Positions 47,880-60,199 of a stretch of 64,000 nucleotides of DNA are shown here, piece by piece. The notes under the pieces were generated by a model. It saw only the letters and a list, made by a program, of their open reading frames with translations, made no database searches and was not told the origin of the DNA. Within the stretch, counting starts at the first letter, position 1, and the number at the start of each line of letters is the position of its first letter. The position numbers were made by a program, and so were the translations under genes. The DNA comes from Bigelowiella natans CCMP2755 (taxonomy: Eukaryota > Cercozoa > Chlorarachniophyceae). The DNA lies in NCBI GenBank assembly GCA_000320545.1, contig ADNK01003167.1, positions 1-64,000 of the forward strand, in the 5' to 3' direction.

Positions 47880-48640
47880 ACAGGGTGATAGCTTCATTGT
47901 CGCAAACTCATTGATGGTACTATAAATGCTAGTAATAATAATAATAATAATATAGAGGTGAGATGCTTGCTGCTGTGCATATCTCCGTCTCGATAATAAT
48001 AATATAGAGGTGACATGCTTGCTGCTGTGCATATCTCCGTCTCGATATCTGTTTCAATCCAGGACTACAAATGAAAACATTAATCTGCTAAATACATCAT
48101 CTGCCAGCCTGTAAGAGCAGAAGAATTTTAAAAGCCTTTCCTAAGTAATGATGTTGAATATGTAAGAGCCCTGTCGTTACTACTTTTAATTATTGCAAAA
48201 GACCTCTTCCATGTTTGGACTTCAAGAACTTCTTCCTCAAGAGATCTTTTAAGGGAGGATGAGAAATAATTAGGCTACTTGTAAAAAGAGTATTCAGTAT
48301 TCAAGGGGGTGAGCTGAATAGAGTTACTATTGGAAGCATCATCATCATCATCATCTTTCTGACTGACTTTCTTTGTTTTGTATGTCTGCTGCAGAAGTAA
48401 ATATTGCAAAAGGGTTTCCTAGGGGAGAAGCCTTCGTAGGAGAGAGGGGAGAAAAATGAGGATGAGGATGAGGAGTAGAACATTGCCAAGATCAGCATGC
48501 CCAGACGTACATCATTTCAGCATCACGAGAGAATTTGGAGGGAATGGCTTGGTAGTGTTGTTTTTGAAATATCGTTGAGATGGCAACGGTTTCCAGATGC
48601 AGTGTTTAGAACAAAATAAATAGGATGTTTTTCGATCATC
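47702..48640. other. Unresolved 5' region of the DENN gene
   Basis: The upstream exons of the DENN gene should lie here. On the minus strand, 48090-48260 is open in two frames (SLEEEVLEVQTWKRSF or SHPPLKDLLRKKFLKSK), and 48355-48498 opens with an ATG, but no unique set of splice sites joins them. A (GAT)n array lies at 47842-47876. Confidence 0.35.
47949..48047. repeat. 52-bp tandem duplication
   Basis: AATATAGAGGTGAGATGCTTG at 47949 recurs at 48001 with one change, followed by identical CTGCTGTGCATATCTCCGTC. It looks recent, in presumed intron of the DENN gene. Confidence 0.93.
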
Positions 48641-51120
48641 ACGTTTCGATGAGTGTGGGGATGTTGTTGACGTTGATGGCAATGTGATGACTCGTTGCAT
48701 TCAATTCAAATTGAACAGGAGTTTTGTTGACGTTTGATTTTGTGCCAAGCAAGTCGACCTTGGTTCCAACAGGTCCTTGCTCGCTGTTGAGTGCACATGC
48801 ACCGCAAACTCCAGACGCACGAAACACTCGATTGACTGCAGGTGTGCTGCATGCGCACACACAAATGCCCTTTGGAGACCCTTTTCTTGCAAGCTGGATG
48901 CACCTCAAACACACGGCGAAGATGCATCTTGTCGCTTGTGTTGTTCTGGCGCTGTCAAGGATTTTCCTCACCTCTGGACCTTTTGCTGCATTGTCGCCAC
49001 ACCTGGACACTGTTGTGCACCGGGATGTCACGATGCGCAAAGTTCGGTCTGCCCAAGGCTCTTGCAACTGTGTGAACAGGATGGCCTTTGAAGGTGGCGA
49101 TGACTGTCACAAGGTGAAAGTTTTGCTTGGCATGCCCTCAGGCTCGAAGGTGGTGGACACGACGTGAGTGGACAGAGCTGTCAAGAGTTGCCTGCAATGA
49201 ACAATGAACAATGACAAAGAACTGCATTTCCAAAATGTGACAAGACACTTGCAGTGCACGAAACGCAGTGCCTCGAACTGACTTTGGTGAGGACCACCTG
49301 GTGAAACCAAAAGGAATCAAGAATGGCATTGCAGCCACTCCTCCGTTCCTAGTTTCATTGTTTTCAGTGCCTGATGTTTGCCAACTTCAGGATCATGCAT
49401 CCCTGAATCCTGTCGTGATGGTTTGCTCATGCTTGGAGATCACCAAGCAAGAACACCACACCCACGACCCCCAAGAGCACAATCCCATGGACCACACCTT
49501 CGTGGTCTGCTTCACACCTGCCACAACATTCCCGGCTTTTGCGGAGACATTGCCCTCACTGGAAGGCATGAAGATGGAGGAGGATGCATTCTTCGTTCCT
49601 GGTCCATTTGGACAGCGAGCTTCGCAATGACCACAGCATCCCCGGCTTTTGCGGAGACAAAGCCCCCATCATTGCAATCAGAAGCACTGACTTCACGCCA
49701 ACCACAACATCCCCGGCCCAATGGAGACATTGCCTGGAGACAGGCACAAAGTTTGAGGAGGACACCTCCATCCTGATGGGATTCATCCAGGGTGAATCTT
49801 GGATGCAGATCCGAAAAGGCTTCGTTTGGCATCCAATTCTCCGGTGGCCTGCCCAATCGGTGAACAGGAATGTGGTGCAGGGAGGGGAAAAGCCACCCTC
49901 GCAACCGAAAAACCCACCACCCAGCACCAATTCGGCGAATGCAACTTTGAATCTTGAATGCAGATCCATGCATCCTTCACATGGCCACCGAGTCACCGGT
50001 GGCTGGGGCGACAAGTCTGTCCACCCCACCAGTGACCAGGAATGTGGTTCAGGGGCAGGAGGTGACCACCCCCCCCGCCCATCACCGCATCGCACCAATT
50101 TTTTTTCCGAATGCAACTTTGAATCTTGAACACAGATCCACACATCCTTCGCCTGGCTGCCCAGTCACCGGTGTCTGGGGCGACATGTCTGTCCATCCCA
50201 CCGGTGTCCAGGAACTCAACGCTCCCCCGCCCATCACCGCATCGCGCGCCGCATCGGCGAATGAAGGTGGAAATGGAAAGGAAGCGATGCTTGTCCAGGC
50301 TGGAATTGCATCTGCATCACAGTGCATGAGCCAACACGTGTTTGCAGCGAGTGTTGCATCATTGTCGTGCATGGCGCCATGCCCAAACAAGCTTGGACCT
50401 CGCCAGAACCAGCTCGAGGCACTGCGTTTCGCACTTTGCAAACATCATGACGTGTTTGGGAAATGTGGTCATCATCAAATTCATCATTCATTCACAAACA
50501 AGAGGAACAGGTGTTCCAAGAACTGACTTCACATTCTCGACCACACTCAGTTGAGAACAGGCACAACGTCATCTCGAGAAGGAAACTTCGTGCAAAAGAA
50601 AGAAGCAACTTCATTGCTCGACCACACCACTTCCAAAGCGTTGCACGACACTTGCAAAGCACGAAACGCAGTGCCTCGAGCTGAAAACAACGAGGACTCT
50701 CCACTGGTGTGAAAATCAGGACGATGACATGCGAAGTCAGATGGCCGATGGCCACACGTCCGATGTGCGTGTCGCCGCATGCATGCATGTGTGTTGCGGG
50801 TGCGAAGCAGCTACACGCGCGCACGCTGTTGCGTCGAGGCGAGTCAGCAGCATGTGGCAAACAATGACGAGCTGCGTGTGCGCAATGAAGACAGTGACTT
50901 GCATGCTGCGCCGAAGCAGTGGCTCCTCGATTCGACGAATCGTGGACGCGGAATTGGGCCACGAGCATGGGCACATCCTGCGCTAGATGCAGGTTGGTTG
51001 CTGTGCACGAGTAGCTATGCTAGCACATGCAGTTGTGCACCAATCCTTTCGCATGCGCGGAAACTGAAGAGTGCTTCGTTGATGCAAAACTAAAAACGAG
51101 TCTACATGCACTTTCAAATG
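48641..51120. repeat. LINE-associated block with degenerate tandem repeats
   Basis: A GC-richer block with no intron signals or trinucleotide repeats. The conserved core found beside the LINE copies occurs three times: 49232-49294 (CACGAAACGCAGTGCCTCGA), 50404-50430 in the reverse orientation (CTCGAGGCACTGCGTTTCGC) and 50630-50700 (CACGAAACGCAGTGCCTCGA). Between them, 49520-50250 is built of imperfect tandem repeats. Frames here (up to 195 codons, both strands) overlap heavily and have no domain, so I call none of them genes. Confidence 0.6.
49520..50250. repeat. Degenerate minisatellite-like repeats
   Basis: Two unit types. CCGGCTTTTGCGGAGACA at about 49531 and 49644 (113 apart), with a shortened relative at about 49712. 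Then GCAACTTTGAATCTTGAA at about 49939 and 50109 (170 apart), with a diverged copy at about 49794, each followed by CAGATCCA, a CACCGGTG word and GGGGCGACA. These form 150-170 bp units with extensive divergence. Confidence 0.75.
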
Positions 51121-51232
51121 AAGTTAGAACTTGACAAAGCCCGGTTTGTTGGAGTGCTTTGCACCCAGACCGCACGGTTGGTGACGGTAATCATTCAGGA
51201 CATGTGAAGCACAATGTTCCCCATACTTTGAC

Positions 51233-52062
51233 TTACGAACCACGCAAATATGAACCGTCATCTGGAGCGAAATGAACACTGTTGTATCCGCTATCGTATT
51301 CGCCACCGTATCCGTCATTGTATCCACCATTCTCTTCGCCTCCCTCTATTGTGACTCCCATGATACCCTCCTCATCTTCTGCTGTTGTCTTGCCTTCTTC
51401 CATACGTGACAGTGCGCTGTGTATCTGAGAGGATCCTTCACGCAAGCCTTCTACGGCGTTAAGTAACCGATTCTCCGTATATGAGGTCTGATCGAGGCCC
51501 ATCTGCAGTCTGCCAAGGTTGTGTTCTGCGAGCTCAAGCTGCTCGTTTAGTTGCTGTGCTTTCACCAGCTTCCTGCAAGATCATTGTAGAGGAAGTTGTA
51601 GTCATGTTAACTTGTATACATAATTGATAGGCACAATGAGTAGTGAAACGCAGAATTAGTCCAATGATATCTCACAGCAAATTATTATTTGATGGATTGG
51701 GGCTATTCTTACCTCATCTTTCTCTTCTTCGCGAGAAGCCAGCGATTGTATCTGGCAGCTTCCTCGTTACTTGTGTGATAGCATGAGAATAAAGCGGATT
51801 ATAACTTATCATACAAAACTTGTATGGTATGCGATTGTTACCTCTGGTGCATATCAAACAGATATATTTCTGTGCTCTTCACTCATTACTCTCATAAACT
51901 TGATTTCCCTATTTCTCTCTTTCTCCATTCCCCCCCCCCCCCCCCTGATCTCTCCTAGAAGTACTACGAACCGTTTGATTTGGTTCTCGCGAGCCCTATC
52001 TTCCATAATCTCGAAAACAGCTTTGTTGGATCTGTAGGTTTCTGCCTCAGAATCGACTCCGA
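51233..52062 (-). CDS. Coiled-coil protein, C-terminal exons only
   Basis: Three exons join in phase: 52062-51972, 51769-51713, 51572-51233; about 162 residues, and the first needs at least one more upstream exon. Residues read as amphipathic helix: AETYRSNKAVFEIMEDRAR, YNRWLLAKKRKMRK, then LNEQLELAEHNLGRLQ and ENRLLNAVEGLREGSSQ. After this the tail is acidic and Gly/Tyr-rich (GGYNDGYGGEYDSGYN), ending ...GSYLRGS. No family recognised. Upstream, 52150-52240 on the minus strand reads ENEMPLDMDDEQPP and may be another exon. Confidence 0.55.
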
Positions 52063-52470
52063 CTGCAAAAAAATAAGATGATGGGAGATAAGGATACATC
52101 ATTATCATGTGCATATGTTGAAAAATCTGAAGCTGTATTGTTCATATTGGAGCTATTTCTACTGGAGGCTGCTCATCATCCATGTCTAGAGGCATCTCGT
52201 TTTCAGGGACGGCTGAACATACACATACATAATATATATTTGTGTATATATACATATAATATGTGTGTGTTGTGTTCTCTGTCGTAAATTAATCATCATC
52301 ATCATCATTATCATCATCATCTCTTGGCTTAAAGAGATGTGTCATCATGTTATATTGTTTGAAAAGGAGATTAAGACCTACAAGAAGAAAGCCCTACATA
52401 TAGATATATATATTTATGCATTTCTCACAAATACAAATGTTATCATTGAAAGCAGTATACATGTATACAT

Positions 52471-52520
<50 letters not shown>

Positions 52521-53260
52521 CTTTACCTAACCTTACTCAATATATTTACATATATATATTACAATAAATGTACAGACAAATTTATATAAACAGGGCGTAA
52601 TAACTTCATGGCTGACCTATTACTCCGCAGCAAGAAGGGAGAACAGATAATGAAGACTACAAATGAAGCGGAAAGGGCATATAAGGCCGTACATACATCA
52701 TTCACGAATGACGAGAACTGACGGTTGAAAGCCTCCAAGCTCTCGAGGAGTTCGTAAGAATAATACACATAAAAGTTTTTAGTTCGATCACTTTTGACAA
52801 TCTACTATCCACCTCGGTATCGAATGTGCAATTGCATGCCGGTTGCCATGTTTCGTTTGCCTTCTTTCGGGAAGCAACTAATGATGTGGTCTCAACGGCA
52901 CCGACACTGGCTGATGTTCTCTGCATCGCATAAAGTTCGAATCTTAGAGCTGATCTACTACATGAAAACTTGTCAAGTGTTATTACCACTAGAGAGATGA
53001 ATGTGGCCAATGCTAAAGCTATTGAAGCACCAGGGGGTCTCCACTGGGCGGCCATTGCTGGTTTCTTCTTCTTCCTTGTTAGTCACACCACTGCCCAGGA
53101 GGCCTAGTAGTAGTAAACTTTTCAAACTTCTCGTTTGAATGAAGCCGAAAAATAGATTTTTGTTCAACATCCCAAATGCGCAAATGATGGTCCTTTTATT
53201 ACTGCGACATGAAATAATTCTCATTTTAATTACCTCGTGAAGCAACTTAGTTGAAGAATT
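52063..53260. other. Ambiguous coding-like region, open on both strands
   Basis: Minus strand: an ATG at 53055 opens 117 codons with a membrane-segment candidate (IALALATFISLVVITL), and 52768-52559 is open with a second hydrophobic stretch. Plus strand: a frame from about 52720 to 53107 reads FDNLLSTSVSNVQLH ... APTLADVLCIA, stop, SSNLRADLLHENLSS, ending in a hydrophobic tail WAAIAGFFFFLVS; a separate plus piece at 52597-52719 reads NFMADLLLRSKKGEQIMK. I cannot decide which strand is real. (CA)n at 52474-52512 lies in it. Confidence 0.35.
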
Positions 53261-54882
53261 GCACCCAATTTCGATGGTGCGACATAGCGTAAGCCACGGA
53301 TCACGAAGGCACCTTTCGAGCAGGGTACGGAAGAAAATCGAAGCGATCCCCTCACCAATTGCCCCTCACCATGCAACAACCTTGCAGGTTGATTGATTTT
53401 ATGCTGCTAAGATCATGAAATGGCATCTAGCTTCGCGTGGGCACGTTTGTGTGAGCAATGTTGGTCTCATTCTTCTTTGTTCTCAGTGTGAACAATTGAT
53501 CGAGTGTGAATGGCAAGCCGTGTCCATCGGTCCCAGAGCCAGGCTAGCAGGTGTGGTCCACGCCAAGCAGCTTCCCGACCGTACTGGTTTGCCCACCTGT
53601 TTTCCTTGTCGTCTCAGCTCGAGTCACTGTGTCGCTTCGCACTGTGCGTGCGTCATGCAATTCTTTGGAGGTGTGGTCGTTCAACAAAGGTTTTGCTTGT
53701 TCTTCCTCCACCCCCCCTGGTGCACCGAGCGAGACGAGAGTGCCACAAGCTTGCATTGGAGATGCGTGATCGAGGAAGGAAGCAAACTTGCTGCGTGCAC
53801 GACTGACTTTGAAATTGAACACAGAACCCAAACCACCATCCTTTCCTGCCTTCCACTTGCACGCCACACCTGCGCACACTCCAACAGCAAGCCCTTCCTG
53901 CTGGCCCTTCTGACACGAACTGGTTTTTTTGAATCACTCGAACGAGTGGAACAGAAAAAACCGTTCGATTGCAATCGTTCATTCGATTTGAACAGTTGTG
54001 CGGCAATTGTTCAACTCGGTGCGTGTTCGCACTCGTCGTTGTTCTTGCTTGCCAGTCCCATGTGGACACCCAACTAGCCAAGTCCATCTGACTGACGTGT
54101 GGCAGACAGCACAAGCTAGCAAGCACAATCAGCAATGTCAGCGCGGGCTGGAAACGTTCTGTCTGAGAGTCATTTCCAGCGCGTTCCCAAAACGTGCTGC
54201 GCACCCCAGCACGGTGCGTGGCACGATTGACCGTGTGCATTCGTCTTGGCGAGTGACACTTCACTAGTTGGTGCACCTGTCAGCTGTGACGATGGTTGTT
54301 GCTGATTTTTTTACGGCTAGTGGTTTCGTTTCCATGCGCCAGAAATTGCGGCACTCACAGACACTGTTGAGGTGAAGCGACATGTGAAACAATGATGAGG
54401 TCGAGGTCTTTGCCGGGTTTTGTGGCCGCCGGGACTTGACCAGCGAGGCAGCAGCAGTCATGTTGGCATTGATCTGACAGAGAATGTCTTGTCACCGTTC
54501 AACGCTGAGATGCAGCATGAACCAACGCAGAGAGCATGAGCGATGCGGTGCGTGGACACGATTTTCGCTAGTGCTTTGCACGCATGTGTACTCCATCCAC
54601 TCTTATTTATTTCTCTGTTGCACGTGCTGCTGCAAGTGTTCGATCGTTGACCATGATGCAAAAGTGCGTGCTTTGCACGTCGATCAAACGAACAATGGCA
54701 CACAGCAACCATCACTGCGCTGGCGCCTTCATCACATAGACATGCAAAACGTCTGCTCACGCATTCGATCATGCACGTCGCCACACAACATGCATCGTCG
54801 CGATGACTGCATGTGAGGCATCAAAGATGAAGGAGCAACTGTGTTGCGACGAATGTGAATTGTATGTACCAAGGCTGTGCAT
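53261..54882. repeat. LINE-associated composition block
   Basis: Same TGCA/CACG-rich composition as the other blocks. A diverged copy of the conserved core lies at about 53612-53660 (CTCAGCTCGAGTCACTGTGT then CGCTTCGCACTGTGCG). A 220-codon plus ORF at 53415-54077 crosses this copy, overlaps a 207-codon minus ORF and has no domain, so it is not called. No gene seen. Confidence 0.5.
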
Positions 54883-55982
54883 CTAGTCACTTGCCTTGCC
54901 ATCGGCAGCGCTCCGGCCTTCACTGTCATCCCGAGGCTCAGGAAGAAGCATACGCCTCTTTTTCAAGCGCACATAAACGGACCACGCCAGGAAGTTAGCC
55001 CTCTGGCTACTCATTCGACGGAACATCGACAAAAAGAAGAGACGCCGACAGCCCTTCCTATCGATTCCAACATACGACAGTTGGCACATCACTCGTGTTT
55101 GAGACGTTATAAATTCTTCAAAAGACTTCATCAGCTTTTTCCATTGGCGCCGAAGGCTAAGCATTTGGTTCTGCGCATCCGCTACTCCGGATGACACCAG
55201 CAGCAGGTTGGAACAGTGTATCTGCATCAGCGCTGCACTTCCATCGTCCTTACATAATATTGTTTGGTACCTGATCGTATGGTGTTTAGGCGAGAGAAAG
55301 AGGGTAAATGAAGGCCATGTTGTGTATGTCTAATGCTACTGCTGATGTCTATTACTTCATCCGCAAAGAGATATTTGTTATTATATGGCAATGAAGTAGA
55401 AGAATTCGCATCAATATTCTCCCCCCCCCCCCCCCTTTCTCTCCCTATGTGCGTGTGTATGCTGTGCTGTGTGTGTTCAATATTCTCACTTGAGAAGATC
55501 TTCCATCTTTCTGATGCTATCGAATGTTGCTGAGTTTAGCTTTGTAAAACTCTCATGAAACTCGAGTGACGGATTTTCCGTCATCATCTGTGCTGACTTT
55601 ATATCCTGAAAAGTAATGATAACTGTTGTGGTGGTGGTGATGTAGAGGATGATGCTGATACTGGTGATATGAATTTTGAAGGAAAAAGAGTCACAGCTTC
55701 GACACTGAACAACACCAAAAACAGACGCGTATCCACCGAAAAATAACCGTCCATACGACAATGATCCATTTGTGTTCTAGACAGATGGTAATATTTCTAT
55801 TGTTGATTAGGATTTTTCAGACACTTCTTCTTCTACCGATTGCTTTGCAGTGATCCTCGCCTCCATTAAATGCCTATTAGCTGCTTCTTCGATGTTTACT
55901 GCCACAATAGATATCGGCACCTAATAAATGTGTTTATAAATATGTGAGCGTGTGTGAGCATTAGCATGAGTACGTGCGTGCG

Positions 55983-56015
<33 letters not shown>

Positions 56016-56025
56016 TGTGTGTATC

Positions 56026-56070
<45 letters not shown>

Positions 56071-56719
56071 AGAGAATTGTGTGATGTGAGACTGCGTCTG
56101 CTTTATTTTGGAGGGTGCTCCTCTGTGAGTGAGTTCATGATATGAATCAGCACCGCCAACAGCACGATAGAAAGAAAGACAATCAAGCCTCCCAGCACGC
56201 GTCCCTCCGTTGATGTAGGATACGTATCACCATATCTAAGCAACAACACAAATAGTGATGATGATGATGAGAGGAGTGCGGAATAGGAGAATGGAAGAAT
56301 TCATGTATGGAGAAGAAATGGTACTGTAACGATGTTTGGTCTTACAACTCGAAAGTGTACAACTAAAAAAAAGATGCAGCATTTATCTACAACTACTTTC
56401 ATGGGAAGAGGAAATGTTCATCCTCTTTTTGTCTCCATTGTGATTATTAGCGATAATATATCTCTAATTACAAATTTACTGCTCCGTAAGTAAATCATAT
56501 CTACAATAGCTACTACTAACCCACCCGACGGTTGTGATCGTGACTATCATCCACCAGAAAGTGTCAGGTATCGACTGAAATGGTGTGCGTTCCCTCTCAC
56601 CAAAAAACGTCTCTCGTTCATAGTATCTGATTTTGTTAAGTAGTAACTTCACTTACTTTTTCCGCTTAATGATAACAATGCAAACTCAATTATCGTGCGG
56701 AACCAAAACCGATCTTTCC

Positions 56720-56753
<34 letters not shown>

Positions 56754-58794
56754 CTATAAACATACACATTTGCACATGCACATAACACATAACACATAAG
56801 CTGAAGAAGGCATTGATATATAGTGGATATAGAAAGGTAAGAGATCATGATGATGATGATAGGATGATAACAATGACAATGATAATAATATCGAGATGAT
56901 GACTAAGATGGTACTTAATGTACAACTCACGAGCATATTATTTACTGATAACACTTCTAGCATCATCGTCATCATCGCCATCATTCAAATATTACCCTTG
57001 TGTTTCGTTATAGCTTCCTTTCTCTTGCACGTATATTACACTCGCGCATACCACGATCCAAACAGCAAATAAGAAGCCTATTATTATTATTATTATTATT
57101 ATTATTATCATTATTATTAATCATCATTATTGTTGTTATCATTATACACTTGGAAGCCATGCGTCTTTTCTTTCAGCTGCATTGTTACCTTCATACTACT
57201 ACCTCTACCACTACTATGATTATGATGAAAAGGAAAGAAGAAGAAGAATGATATCGATTAATACTATCAAATGTACAAGGATATACCGAGAGAGAAAAGA
57301 GAGTCAAGCGACGAATAGATCGCGTTTGTTAGTATCACCGTCCCACTCAAGCCCTTGACCTATAATGATGATGATGGTGATGATGATGATTATGATGATG
57401 ATGATGATTGATAACGATAATGATTTATAATTGTTTGTCCCGCTCAATGAAGAAACATGGGAGGATCAAGAGTTAGGTAGCTACATATAATAATATATAC
57501 CAGCCTAAAAATCCTGGTTACACGTAGCAAACGGAGGATGCGTATGAAAGCTAATGACGGTGTTTGTAGTTTGGATAGTTGCAAGAAGAAAGGTAGCACA
57601 GAGATCAGATCGATCAATGTGCCTGGACTCCTCAGCCAATACAGAAATTTCCCACAAAAGCTCGAGTTATTGCCCACACTGGTATATCCCAGTATTCTCA
57701 TACGTGCAGCCTCAACAAAGCCAACAGATATTGCTCGAGCAGCTATTTCAATACTGAAAGTAGAAGGAGGAGGTAGAAGAGGAGGAATTCATGATACGTA
57801 CCACATGTAGCAGCAGCCACGAAGAGAGTGAGTGTGAGAGAGGGGGGGGGGAGTTGGGGAGGGTAGTAGAACAACATGGTTTATCTTTATAAGGAATGAT
57901 CTCGCAGCAGCAGCAGCAGCAGCAGCAACCTAAAGGTCGTCGAGCAGATAACCTCAATCACATAGAATTGAGGAGCACTATCGCCCTGGTATTATTATTA
58001 TAGCAAACACCACACAAAGGAGAACAAAGCACACACAAGGTCAGTCACTTATTCCCTCCCAGATATTACCAATGTAAGGCAGCATATGTAGTACACGTCG
58101 CCGTGTCTATACAACAGCATGTACAGATTACTACACATAGCAATATGATGCATACATACATACACACATACATACATACACAAGCAGCACCTGATTAGAG
58201 CCGTGGTTGGGATATCTATACTTGGGCAATGACTCCACTGTGAGCGAAATTGTTGATATTACAATCATGATGGTGATGAACCCCTGAACCACCGACGACA
58301 ACGTGGAAGATTCCATGTCCTCAAACAAGTGGAACACCTGATGATGGGGTATAGGAGGAGGAGGAGGAGGAGGATAAAAGATTGGAAAATGTATTATGAA
58401 ATGATGACAAAGAGCACGCATATTTATAGTTTATTTTTATAAGGATGGTCTACATAATAGAACAGATCGAATACAACAACAACAACATCATCATCATCAT
58501 CATCTACTACGAAAACATCGATGATAACATAATTAACAACACCATGAATTTCAAACCATACATTCGAGAAAGAATTTCCTGTTTCGGGGTAAAATGGAGG
58601 TATAAGGTTTTCTTCCCTCTTCGTCTGACAGTCGTAGCCACAAGTAGTAGTAGTAGTAGTGGTAGTAGTAGTAGTAGGAGGAGGAGGAGGAGGAGGAGGA
58701 GGAGGAGGAGGAGGAGGTGATGAGATGATGAGGAGGAGGAAGGAAAAACACATAAGTTGGAAGAATCTCTGCCACAAGTTTAGCAACCACTTGG

Positions 58795-58832
<38 letters not shown>

Positions 58833-58929
58833 GTGCCAATAACAGCAGCAGCAGCACAAATATTAGTAGTAGTAGTAGTAGGCAAAAACACACAACCTTC
58901 GTCGCAGCTGATGATATGATCCTATTCAT
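54883..58929 (-). CDS. Voltage-gated potassium channel (copy 1)
   Basis: Twelve exons join in phase into about 490 residues: 58929-58897, 58796-58752, 58337-58191, 57985-57930, 57753-57501, 57359-57287, 57077-56996, 56626-56525, 56235-56154, 55920-55825, 55605-55490, 55270-54883. Six-helix Kv plan: FEDMESST and S1 (VVQGFITIMIVISTISL), S2 (FYVIEVICSTTFR), S3 (LIDLISVLPFFLQL), S4 (FIRILRLLRVTRIFRL, arginine every third residue), S4-S5 linker VKGLSGT, S5 (LFAVWIVVCASVIYV), pore [20 protein letters not shown], S6 (GGLIVFLSIVLLAVPISIV). The filter is intact and rebuilt across an intron. No T1 domain is visible. The C-terminal 180 residues are helical and basic. The first two exons and the weak donor at 55824 are the least certain. 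It lies in tandem with copy 2, same strand. Confidence 0.88.
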
Positions 58930-59005
58930 ACCTCCCCCCTCAATCGTCAAGACCTTGATGATAATATTTACGAAAACATCAACAATTTCACACACCACGT
59001 GACAT

Positions 59006-59109
59006 TTACAGTAAATGAATATCCTATACACATCATAATGGATGACAGACAAATTTCTCTCTCGAAGAGACCTACATATTAAACCCCCGCCCCCGTAGCT
59101 TGTATTTAG

Positions 59110-59156
<47 letters not shown>

Positions 59157-59704
59157 GTGTGTGTGCGTGTGTGTGTACGACTACCTCACGCAGTAGTTTA
59201 CGTTTCATAAAAAGGTCTCTCTGTAAAAACAATCAATCAATCAATCGATCGACATTAAATCATCTTCATTAAAGTAGTAGTAGTTGGATGCACTCCACTC
59301 TTATCATCAATCCCTTTTCTATCTTGCTATTATCTTCTTCTTCTTCTTGATGATGGATGATTCTGCAACCCTAGCTCTTCTTACATCAACAATCTCGCGC
59401 TCTCTCAGCGTGTGTTGTTCGGTGAAGATCGATGATATAATCGTAATCGGAACAGCAAACAAGACTAAACCTAATAATTCCACGACCGACGATTGAGTCA
59501 GAAAGAATCTCTTACTTACACGTTGAGATTATGTTATTACACAAAAGTCAATAATGTGGTACATCTTGCCCTTCTTCTTTCAATCTTTTCCGTTTCTATC
59601 TAGCCATTATATTAGGTGTACATTACTAAGTCATTTTCTTCCTCTTTCTCTTACTACTTTTATTGATTCTTATAAACTGCTGATCTATCTTAAACTATAT
59701 GTTG

Positions 59705-59743
<39 letters not shown>

Positions 59744-59780
59744 ATCAATGATGATGATAAGTATCTTAAACTATATGTTG

Positions 59781-59817
<37 letters not shown>

Positions 59818-60128
59818 ATCAATGATGAGGGTAGTTACTTATCATCATGACTCCAGATGCTACTAGACGCCCACTGAGTGTCGTAGGGATCATATCTCCA
59901 TATCCAACGGTTGTAAAGGTGACCATTACATACCACATTGATATGAATACACTATCAAATGGAGAGGTCTGATAGAAAATAAAGGAGCAAATATTAAGCA
60001 ATAAGGAAGACTAATAGTAAGGCTACCGATCAACACCAACGGAATACGTAGTACTCTCCAGTAAAAAATTCAGCAATTTTTTTGTTGTTGCATCATCGAT
60101 TCTGATCTCTCTAAGCATGGTTCAGATC

Positions 60129-60199
<71 letters not shown>

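Noticed and set aside
48724-50526. Several ORFs of 130-195 codons on both strands
   Set aside because: They overlap each other in tandem-repeat DNA with LINE-core copies; no conserved motif and no consistent coding strand.
52800-53110. Genetic-code change suggested by an in-frame TAA
   Set aside because: TAA and TAG both end well-defined genes in this window (H protein, Cpn60, P450), so the code is standard.
53415-54276. 220-codon plus ORF and 207-codon minus ORF
   Set aside because: They overlap over the same stretch and cross a copy of the LINE core; both lack domains.
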